From Oxalobacteraceae bacterium OTU3CINTB1 (GTDB lineage: Bacteria > Pseudomonadota > Gammaproteobacteria > Burkholderiales > Burkholderiaceae_D): a stretch of 64,000 nt of DNA. Positions within the stretch are counted from its first letter, which is position 1, and every line of letters begins with the position of its first letter. Under the pieces are notes generated by a model. The model had not been told where the DNA came from and did not search any database. It saw only the letters and a program-made list of their open reading frames with translations. Shown piece by piece: positions 57,779 through 64,000 of this stretch. The stretch spans positions 2,852,001 to 2,916,000 of the forward strand of contig CP099652.1 of the NCBI GenBank assembly GCA_024123955.1, in the 5' to 3' direction. The translations under genes and the position numbers were made by a program.

Positions 57779-58252
57779 CTATTCGGTTTGCGATCGCGTC
57801 GCCAGCGCCACGATCGCGGCGCCGGCGGCGACGATCAGCAGGTCTTCAATCAGCCCGCTGCGGGTTTGACCGATACTTGACATCGCCCGCTTGCGGCCCG
57901 CGAGCGTCAGATAGGCGAGCGGCACGGCGGTTGCTACAGCGACCGCCGCACCAGTTTTCTCCTTGCCCTCCGGCGCGAGGGCCGCGCCAGCGATACCGGC
58001 GCTCGCCACCCTTGCCAGCAGTCCCAGAAAGACGGTGCGGTCAGGCGCCGTTTTCATCTTGTCGCCCAATAGTTCGCCCGCCCCCATAGCCAAGGCACCG
58101 TACTTGAACAGTGGCCGATCCAGAAGTACCAATTTTCCCGTGGTGTGACGGTTCGCCAGGCGTGCGGCCGAAAGGGTGGCCATCGGCGTCATCGATCGCG
58201 CGCTGGCAACGGCGCCGATCAAAGCGGAAGGAAGCAGGCTGCTGAGTTTCAT
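57779..58252 (-). CDS. DUF4126-like small membrane protein
   Basis: Protein of 157 residues with about three to four hydrophobic segments (LPSALIGAVASA; LFKYGALAMGAGELLGDK; TGAAVAVATAVPLAYLTLAG; LIEDLLIVAAGAAIVALA). The ARSMTPMATLSAARLA motif near the N-terminus fits the pattern of DUF4126-type membrane proteins. AGGAG precedes the ATG. It is monocistronic, divergent from the sugar operon. No function is known to me. Confidence 0.7.
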   Translation of the reverse strand: MKLSSLLPSALIGAVASARSMTPMATLSAARLANRHTTGKLVLLDRPLFKYGALAMGAGELLGDKMKTAPDRTVFLGLLARVASAGIAGAALAPEGKEKTGAAVAVATAVPLAYLTLAGRKRAMSSIGQTRSGLIEDLLIVAAGAAIVALATRSQTE

Positions 58253-58573
58253 TTTGTTACTCCTGGTTGGTGATGCTGGTTGACTCTGGTATCCGGTGAT
58301 GAAAAAAGTCTAGCATCAGCGCCGTCTGCCACGGCGCACGGGGCAACTGTCGTCCATCGCGTTGCGTGCGGTAAGCCACCATACGGATCAGCTCGTGTCC
58401 GAATGACAGACTTGACCCCGGTCGATTTTCGGTATCGATACCTTTTTCGGTATCAAAAACCCGAAAAAATTGATTGGTTTGTTTTTTGCCCAGCCCCTAA
58501 GATGAAATCCGAAAGTTGCACCCAGCGTGGCAACTCTCTAATAAAACAGATAACAGACAAACACTGGAGACCT
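58253..58573. other. Intergenic region (321 bp) upstream of the sugar operon
   Basis: No gene seen. The right half carries the palindromic operator cluster and the probable promoter (TTGGTT at 58474-58479, 18-bp spacer, TAAGAT at 58498-58503) of the TonB receptor operon. The left half probably holds the promoter of the DUF4126-like gene. Confidence 0.55.
58426..58468 (+). promoter_or_regulatory. Palindromic operator cluster of the pentoside operon
   Basis: GGTATCGATACC (58431-58442) is a perfect 12-bp palindrome with central CG, as LacI-family sites often have. TTTTCGGTATC occurs twice as a direct repeat (58426-58436, 58444-58454) 18 bp apart. TTTTTCGG (58443-58450) and CCGAAAAA (58461-58468) form a further inverted repeat. 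It lies about 105 bp before the receptor start. Confidence 0.55.
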
Positions 58574-61279
58574 ATGAACTACCTCACATCCGGGACTTGC
58601 GAGTCCCAGGCGAAGCATCGCCTCGTCCTCAAATCCAGCGTTGCAGTACTGGCCGCGGCCGGCCTCCTGAGCGCCTTCCCGGTTTTGGCACAAGATACTT
58701 CGGCGGCTCCAGCCGTCACCGCACCGGCCGCCGCTGAATCCCCGGCCGCCGCCGCCGTCGACACCACGCCCGCACCCGCAGCCGTTGTCACCGTGACCGG
58801 CGTGCGCCGCGCCGCGCAAACCGCGCAGAAGATCAAGCAGGATTCGGACAACGTTATCGATTCGATCGTCGCGGACGATATCGGCAAATTCCCGGACACG
58901 AACGTGGCCCAGACCCTGGCGCGCGTCAGCGGCATCCAGGTGCGCCGCGACGCCGGTGAAGCCAATACCGTGCTGATTCGCGGCTTGCCCGGCATTGCCA
59001 CCTTGATCAATGGCCGCGAGATGTTCACCACCACCGGCCGCTATATCAAACTGGCCGACATTCCTTCGACCATGCTGCAACGCGCCGACGTCTACAAGTC
59101 GCAGAGCGCCGACCAGGTGGAGGGAGGCATCGCAGGCGTGATCGACGTGCGCACCAACCGTCCGTTCGACTTCAAGGACTTCACCGCCAGCGCGCAGGTC
59201 GGCGCCAAGAACAAGGACAAGGCCAAGGCCACCGATCCGGAATTGTCCGGCATGGTGTCGAACCGCTGGAAAACCGGCATCGGCGAAGTGGGGGCCTTGT
59301 TCGGCGTGTCGTCGATCAAGGACCGCTTCCAGGAGGAGCGCGCGTTCCAGACCTTCCCGATCGATAAAAGCTTCGCCGCGCCCAACCTGACCGGCCCCGA
59401 TCTGGTTGGCCTGCAGGACGTTCACGGCCAGCGCAAGCGCCAGGCCGCGAACTTCGCGCTGCAGTGGAAGCCGAACGCCGATCTGGAAGTGTATGCCGAG
59501 GGCCTGCATTCGGTGTTGAAAAACACCGAGGAGACCGATTTCTTCGTCGGCCTGCCATGGGCGACGTCCGCCGACCAGATCAAGGTCACCAAAATCCCGG
59601 GCACCAACCAGACCGACACCATCACGTCGACCAACGCGTTCACCATCCTGTCGACACAAGGCCGTGAGAATACCAGTACCGCTTCGCAGTATGCGGTCGG
59701 CGCCAACTGGCGCGTTGCGCCGGGCCTGCGCGCGACCACCGAGCTGGCGACAACGCGCAGCAAATTCGATTGGGTCAATCCGATCCTCGACACCAGCCTC
59801 AATGTCGAAAACGTGTTCGTCAAGACCAACGTCAACGGCGGCGCGTTCGTCCAGTATCAGAGCCCGGCCCTGAACGATCCAAGCAAGATCTTCCTGTCGC
59901 AGTTCTTCGACCGCTACGGCATGGATCGCGGCAAATCGACCGACTGGCGCGGCGACGTGACCTACTCGCCTGAGGCGGACGGTTTCTTCAAGGAGTTTAG
60001 CGGCGGCCTGCGTCTCAACGAGCGTACCGCCAGTTCGATCAAGTCGTTCGAGGGCAGCGTGCCGACGCCGGCCGGCATCGCCATGTCCAGCATTCCGGGC
60101 CTGTCGTGCAGCACCACGGAGTTCTCCGAGAACTACGGCACGCCGAAGTGGTCGACGCCTTGCGCCGGCTATTTGATTAACAATACGTCGGTGATCCGCG
60201 CCGCCGCCACCGGCAACGCCGCAGCCAGGGCGCTCGATCCGGCCTCCCGCTTCTCCAACAAGGAGAAGAACTACGCCTTGTACGGCAAAGCGAAGGTCGG
60301 TTTCGACCTGGGCCAGTTCCCGGTCGATGGCGTGGTCGGCGTGCGTGTGACCAAGACCGACTCGGATATCGAGGCTAACGACAGTGTCGATGGCGTGCTG
60401 GTGCCGACCTCCAAGGACTCGTCCAACACCGAAGTGCTGCCGAGCGCGAACTTCAAGCTGGAATTGCGCAAGGACTTGCTGGCGCGTTTCGCCTACGCGA
60501 AGACGATGACGCGGCCGGACTTCGGCCAGCTCAACCCCGCCACTGCGTACATCAAACCGAACGGCACCACCAACGTGGCGACGGCGAGCGGCGGCAATTC
60601 GGACTTGAAGCCATTCACCGCGCAGAACTTCGATACCTCGCTCGAGTGGTACTTCGCGCCCACCGGTTCCATCAGCGGCACGGTGTTCCGTCATAACTTT
60701 GACGGCTACATTATGAACCGTGTGATATCGGAGACGTTCCAGGGCATTCCTTACAATACGACCCGGCCGTTCAATACCGACAAGGGCCACCTGCAGGGCG
60801 TCGAACTGGCCTACCAGCAGTTCTATGACGGCTTGCCTGGCTGGTTGAGCGGCTTCGGTTTGCAGGCCAACGTGACCTACAGCGAAGGCGGCGTGACCGC
60901 GTCCGAGAACAAGGACATCGAAGGCAAGCCTTTCGCGGGTATGTCGCGGCTGTCGTACAACATCGTGGCGCTGTACGAGAAAGAGGGCTGGTCAGCGCGC
61001 CTGGCGTACAACTGGCGCTCGAAATTCGTCGACACCTATGCGGATACCCCCGACAGGAACAACCCGAACCTGGTGCCGAAAGATTTGATCGTCAAGCCGA
61101 TGTCGTCGCTCGATGGCTCCCTGAGCTACAAGGTCAGCGATCACGTCACCGTCAACCTGACCGGCACCAATCTGTTGAACTTCAAGTTCCAGGACTACTG
61201 GTCGGATTCGAAGATCTTCCCGCGCGATACGCGCCGTTATGATCGCACGGTGGGCCTGTCGATGAACTTGAAGTATTAA
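58574..61279 (+). CDS. TonB-dependent receptor, carbohydrate type
   Basis: Outer-membrane receptor of 901 residues. The ATG at 58574 follows GGAG by 5 bp and opens a long N-region before the signal core (SSVAVLAAAGLLSAFPVLAQ). An Ala/Pro-rich spacer follows, then TonB box-like VVTVTGVRRA and a plug (DDIGKFPDTNVAQTLARVSGIQVRR, read in parts; LIRGLPGIATLINGREMFT; GGIAGVIDVRTNRPFDF). The plug is of the large type found with carbohydrate-use genes. The barrel ends GLSMNLKY. Downstream genes (GPH transporter, GH43, mutarotase) indicate arabinose- or xylose-containing oligosaccharides as ligand. Start of the operon. Confidence 0.93.
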   Translation: MNYLTSGTCESQAKHRLVLKSSVAVLAAAGLLSAFPVLAQDTSAAPAVTAPAAAESPAAAAVDTTPAPAAVVTVTGVRRAAQTAQKIKQDSDNVIDSIVADDIGKFPDTNVAQTLARVSGIQVRRDAGEANTVLIRGLPGIATLINGREMFTTTGRYIKLADIPSTMLQRADVYKSQSADQVEGGIAGVIDVRTNRPFDFKDFTASAQVGAKNKDKAKATDPELSGMVSNRWKTGIGEVGALFGVSSIKDRFQEERAFQTFPIDKSFAAPNLTGPDLVGLQDVHGQRKRQAANFALQWKPNADLEVYAEGLHSVLKNTEETDFFVGLPWATSADQIKVTKIPGTNQTDTITSTNAFTILSTQGRENTSTASQYAVGANWRVAPGLRATTELATTRSKFDWVNPILDTSLNVENVFVKTNVNGGAFVQYQSPALNDPSKIFLSQFFDRYGMDRGKSTDWRGDVTYSPEADGFFKEFSGGLRLNERTASSIKSFEGSVPTPAGIAMSSIPGLSCSTTEFSENYGTPKWSTPCAGYLINNTSVIRAAATGNAAARALDPASRFSNKEKNYALYGKAKVGFDLGQFPVDGVVGVRVTKTDSDIEANDSVDGVLVPTSKDSSNTEVLPSANFKLELRKDLLARFAYAKTMTRPDFGQLNPATAYIKPNGTTNVATASGGNSDLKPFTAQNFDTSLEWYFAPTGSISGTVFRHNFDGYIMNRVISETFQGIPYNTTRPFNTDKGHLQGVELAYQQFYDGLPGWLSGFGLQANVTYSEGGVTASENKDIEGKPFAGMSRLSYNIVALYEKEGWSARLAYNWRSKFVDTYADTPDRNNPNLVPKDLIVKPMSSLDGSLSYKVSDHVTVNLTGTNLLNFKFQDYWSDSKIFPRDTRRYDRTVGLSMNLKY

Positions 61280-61314
61280 AAGTTGAACTCTTGATGTCAC
61301 CACGTCGTTAAAAA

Positions 61315-61346
61315 CTATCCCGCTTTGGCGGGATAGCTGCATTTTT
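61315..61346 (+). terminator. Hairpin between receptor and transporter genes
   Basis: A 9-bp perfect stem, CTATCCCGC (61315-61323) with GCGGGATAG (61328-61336), and loop TTTG, then five T at 61342-61346 after a 5-base gap. It is likely a partial terminator or mRNA-processing hairpin that sets receptor above transporter expression. Confidence 0.6.
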
Positions 61347-61358
61347 AAGAGGCTGTAA

Positions 61359-62714
61359 ATGTCGAATCAAAAATTATCGCTGTTGGAAAAAGTGGGCTTT
61401 GGCGCCGGTGACATGGCGCTGAACGTGGTGATTTCGTCGATGATGTTGATCATCACGTTCTTCTACACCGATATCTATGGACTGAAAACCTCCGACCTGG
61501 CCTTGCTGTTCCTGGTCGTCAAATTCGTCGGCGCCATCGCCGACCTGGTGGTGGGCCAGCTCACCGACCGCTATGCCAGCGCGCGCATGGGCCGCTATCG
61601 CCCCTGGCTGCTGCTGCTCGCCGTCCCTTACGGCATCAGCGTGTTCTTCGTCTTCACCACGCCCGACTGGGGCTACGACGCGAAACTGATCTGGGCCTAT
61701 TCGACCTACATCATCATGACCATCATGACCTCCGGCGTCGGCGTGGCGTATATCTCGCTGCCGAGCAGCCTGACCAACGATCCGCAAGAGCGCCTTTCGG
61801 CCAACGGCTACCGCCTGTTCTTCGCCAAGGTCGGCGCCTTCATGGTGACGGTGGTGGTGCCCGTGCTGTCGGAGCGTTGGGGCGGCGGCAACGCTGCCAC
61901 CGGCTACCAGGCGGCGATGGCGGTGATGGCGGCGATGGGCGTGGCGCTGTTCCTGTTCTGCTTCTTCACCACCAAGGAGCGCGTGATCCACGTGGTGCAG
62001 CGCCAGTCGCTGTGGACGCAGCTCAAGCTGCTGCTGCAAAACGACCAGTGGCTGATCCTGTGCGGCGTGTGCGTGACCGGCACCATCGGCTACGTGCTGC
62101 GCGCGACGGCGGCCATCTACTACGTCAAATATTATCTTGGCGGCGGCACCGCCACCGTGGCCACCTTCCTGTCGATCGGCGTGGTCGCCGCGATCCTGTC
62201 GATGGTCGCCTCGACCTGGATCACCAAGTTCTATTGCAAGGTCAAGCTGTTCCGCTGGAGCCAGATCGCCGTCGGCGTGATCAGCGCCGCGATCTACTTC
62301 TTCGTCAAGCCGGGCGACATCATGCTGGCGTTCGTGCTGTACTTCGTGCTGTCGTTCGTGGTGGACTTGCACGCGCCGGTGTTCTGGTCGGCCATCGCCG
62401 AGACCATCGACTACGGCCAGGTCAAGACCGGCAAGCGCGTATCGGGCTTCGCTTTCGGCGGTATCTCGGTGTGCCAGAAGGCCGGCATGGGCGTGGCCGG
62501 CGCGCTGGCCGGCGGCCTGCTGACGTATTTCCAGTATCAGCCGAACCACGAGCAGACCGCGTTCGCGCTGCACGGCATCGTGCTGATGATGACCCTGATT
62601 CCCGGTTTCTTCCATACCCTGATGGGACTTTTGATGTTCAAATACCGGGTGACCGACGAGTATTACACGGAAGTGAAGAAGCAAATGGGAGCCGATTCTT
62701 ATGTGGCAGTCTAA
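61359..62714 (+). CDS. GPH-family (glycoside-pentoside-hexuronide) sugar:cation symporter
   Basis: Inner-membrane transporter of 451 residues with about 12 helices. Its N-terminal KVGFGAGDMALNVVISSMML, the PYGISVFFVFTTP region and FAFGGISVCQKAGMGVAGALAGG (read in parts) are typical of the GPH/XynP/UidB family within the major facilitators. It imports pentosides or short xylo- or arabino-oligosaccharides with Na+ or H+. AAGAGG lies 6 bp before the ATG. It overlaps the GH43 gene by 14 bp, so import and cleavage are translationally linked. Confidence 0.93.
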   Translation: MSNQKLSLLEKVGFGAGDMALNVVISSMMLIITFFYTDIYGLKTSDLALLFLVVKFVGAIADLVVGQLTDRYASARMGRYRPWLLLLAVPYGISVFFVFTTPDWGYDAKLIWAYSTYIIMTIMTSGVGVAYISLPSSLTNDPQERLSANGYRLFFAKVGAFMVTVVVPVLSERWGGGNAATGYQAAMAVMAAMGVALFLFCFFTTKERVIHVVQRQSLWTQLKLLLQNDQWLILCGVCVTGTIGYVLRATAAIYYVKYYLGGGTATVATFLSIGVVAAILSMVASTWITKFYCKVKLFRWSQIAVGVISAAIYFFVKPGDIMLAFVLYFVLSFVVDLHAPVFWSAIAETIDYGQVKTGKRVSGFAFGGISVCQKAGMGVAGALAGGLLTYFQYQPNHEQTAFALHGIVLMMTLIPGFFHTLMGLLMFKYRVTDEYYTEVKKQMGADSYVAV

Positions 62715-63687
62715 TTTTTTGGAAAACGAAGCAATGGAAAGCAAAGACGTACTGCAGCCGCTGATCGAACAGCGCGCCGATCCTTTTATCATCCGCCACA
62801 GCGACGGCTATTACTACTTTACCGCCTCGGTGCCGCAGTACGACCGCATTGAGCTGCGCCGCGCGACAACCATCGCCGGCCTGGTCGATGCCGAGAAGGT
62901 GGACGTCTGGTTCAAGCCGGAGACCGGCATGTACAGCGAACTGGTTTGGGCGCCGGAGATCCACTTCAACCAGGGCGCCTGGTATGTCTACTTCGCCGCC
63001 GCGCCGAGCCGCGAGATCAAGTACAAGTTGTTCCAGCACCGCATGTACGCGATCCGTAACACCAACGCCAACCCGCTGGAAGGCGAGTGGGAGTTCATGG
63101 GCCAGATCGACACCGGCATCGACACCTTCTGCCTCGACGCCACCACCTTCACGCACAATGGCCAGTTGTACTACCTGTGGGCGCAGAAGGACGTCGCCAT
63201 CGAGGGCAACTCCAACCTGTACATCGCGCCAATGAAGACGCCGTGGCAGCTTGGCGGCCCGCCGGTCATGCTGAGCAAGCCGGAATTCGACTGGGAGATC
63301 CGTGGTTTCTGGGTCAACGAGGGCCCGTCGGTGCTGAAAAAGAACGGCAAGATCTTCATCAGCTATTCGGCCAGCGCCACCGATGAGAACTACGCCATGG
63401 GCCTGCTGTGGGCGGACGAAAATGCCGACCTGCTGGACCCTGCCTCGTGGACCAAACTGAAGGAGCCGGTGCTGCAAACCTGCTTCGAGCACGGCGTCTA
63501 CGGCCCGGGACATAACAGTTTCACCATTGGCGATGATGGCGAAACTGTCATGTTGGTTTATCATGCAAGGACCTACACCGAGATTATCGGCGACCCGCTG
63601 TGGAATCCCGACCGTCATACCTATGTCAAGCCGCTCAAGTGGGACGGGCAGGGCATGCCGGTCTTCGGAAAGCCGTCGATCGCTTAA
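62701..63687 (+). CDS. GH43-family glycosidase (beta-xylosidase/arabinofuranosidase)
   Basis: Cytoplasmic five-bladed-propeller glycosidase of 328 residues, no signal peptide. Catalytic base D27 (QRADPFIIRH), pKa-modulating D146 (FCLDATTF) and acid E207 (WVNEGPSVLK), with the WAPEIH motif at 83-88; these are the GH43 hallmarks. The first ATG at 62701 has GGGAG 9 bp upstream and overlaps the transporter gene by 14 bp; a second ATG at 62734 (MESKDVLQP) is also possible. Removes terminal arabinose or xylose from imported oligosaccharides. The mutarotase follows it after a hairpin. Confidence 0.93.
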   Translation: MWQSNFLENEAMESKDVLQPLIEQRADPFIIRHSDGYYYFTASVPQYDRIELRRATTIAGLVDAEKVDVWFKPETGMYSELVWAPEIHFNQGAWYVYFAAAPSREIKYKLFQHRMYAIRNTNANPLEGEWEFMGQIDTGIDTFCLDATTFTHNGQLYYLWAQKDVAIEGNSNLYIAPMKTPWQLGGPPVMLSKPEFDWEIRGFWVNEGPSVLKKNGKIFISYSASATDENYAMGLLWADENADLLDPASWTKLKEPVLQTCFEHGVYGPGHNSFTIGDDGETVMLVYHARTYTEIIGDPLWNPDRHTYVKPLKWDGQGMPVFGKPSIA

Positions 63688-63734
63688 CTTCGGTCCGTGC
63701 GGCCGGTCGTGCGCGACCGCCTAAGAATAATCGC

Positions 63735-63765
63735 GGCGGCCGGTGGGTTCATTCCCCCGGCCGCC
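63735..63765 (+). terminator. GC hairpin between GH43 and mutarotase genes
   Basis: GGCGGCCGG (63735-63743) and CCGGCCGCC (63757-63765) form a perfect 9-bp stem with a 13-base loop, with no T run. It is an intercistronic hairpin, probably stabilising or attenuating. Confidence 0.4.
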
Positions 63766-63793
63766 GACTCATTTGAAAGCTGAAAGTCCTATC

Positions 63794-64000
63794 ATGCAAG
63801 CTTCGATCACTGAATCCCCGTTCGGCCAAATGGCCGACGGCCGCGACGTCACCCGCTACACGCTGACCAACGCCAACGGCATGGTCGTCAAGATCATCAA
63901 CCTGGGTGGCGCCATCACCGAAATCCATGTGCCGGACCGCAGCGGCACGCTGGCCGATGTCAATTGCGGCTACGACGATGTCGCCGCCTACATGGGCGAA
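63794..64000 (+). CDS. galM: Galactose mutarotase / aldose 1-epimerase (3'-truncated by window edge)
   Basis: First 69 codons of an aldose 1-epimerase: MQASITESPFGQM followed by VTRYTLTNANGMVVKIINLGG (read in parts) and ITEIHVPDRSG, then CGYDDVAAYMGE. This is the standard start of GalM-type enzymes, which interconvert the alpha and beta anomers of aldoses. The catalytic His and Glu lie beyond the window. It follows GH43 by 106 bp on the same strand and would process sugars freed by it. The gene continues past position 64000. Confidence 0.88.
   Translation, partial: MQASITESPFGQMADGRDVTRYTLTNANGMVVKIINLGGAITEIHVPDRSGTLADVNCGYDDVAAYMGE

Noticed and set aside
61342..61346. Full operon end after the TonB receptor
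   Set aside because: The T run is short and separated from the hairpin, and the transporter starts 12 bp later with a good ribosome site; read-through is more likely than full termination.
1..64000. CRISPR array, tRNA, rRNA, insertion sequence, prophage or toxin-antitoxin pair
   Set aside because: No regularly spaced repeats, cloverleaf-like segments, transposase, integrase or phage motifs were noticed on either strand. A covariance-model scan was not possible.

Overview
This 64 kb window is GC-rich, densely packed chromosomal DNA. It looks like a betaproteobacterium of the Oxalobacteraceae (Massilia/Duganella/Janthinobacterium type). That placement is inference: it rests on three PEP-CTERM proteins, four TonB-dependent receptors, a secreted pectinase, a CheR-tail chemotaxis receptor and the base composition. 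I saw no rRNA, tRNA, CRISPR array, insertion sequence or phage gene.

Layout. (1) 1-10.2 kb: one tightly packed plus-strand operon of nine genes. It holds its own TonB-ExbB-ExbD motor, a TonB-dependent receptor, two SsuA-type binding proteins, an FMN-dependent monooxygenase, a cysteine-dioxygenase-type cupin and a four-domain rhodanese. I read it as a dedicated organosulfur import and desulfuration system. (2) 10.3-13.2 kb: chemoreceptor and aldo/keto reductase. (3) 13.2-18.1 kb: minus-strand operon M1 metallopeptidase - DUF6702 - TonB receptor. (4) 18.2-26.5 kb: carboxylesterase, lone CheY-like receiver, alkaline-phosphatase-superfamily enzyme, and a PEP-CTERM protein followed by a very large pectate lyase/pectinesterase fusion. 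(5) 26.9-31.7 kb: EF-hand orphan, diguanylate cyclase, SDR/TetR pair with a readable operator layout, and a serine hydrolase. (6) 31.9-34.5 kb: DUF2946-like protein and a TonB receptor. (7) 34.6-41 kb: DoxX and a LuxR-type regulator, divergent from XapX-amidohydrolase-DoxX-DUF1275, with a second LuxR-type regulator and a LysR regulator beyond. (8) 41-48.5 kb: TPR membrane protein, DUF885 protein with DadA, and an FAD monooxygenase divergent from a class A beta-lactamase. (9) 48.5-54.3 kb: polysaccharide deacetylase, PEP-CTERM protein and a 1354-residue Pls/PosA-type single-module peptide synthetase. (10) 54.4-58.3 kb: AMP nucleosidase, membrane-anchored SDR, PEP-CTERM protein and a DUF4126-like protein. 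(11) 58.4-64 kb: a pentoside utilisation operon (TonB receptor, GPH sugar transporter, GH43 glycosidase, galactose mutarotase cut by the window edge) behind a palindromic operator cluster.

Together the genes describe a soil- or plant-associated scavenger. Several modules pair an outer-membrane TonB receptor with periplasmic or cytoplasmic enzymes for one nutrient class: organosulfur, peptide-linked or metal-linked substrates, and plant cell-wall sugars. The strongest candidates for something under-described are the self-powered sulfur operon, the Pls-like synthetase, and the DoxX/XapX/amidohydrolase block flanked by two response regulators, one of which has a degenerate receiver. Start codons were re-chosen from ribosome-binding sites wherever the longest open frame ran into a neighbour.
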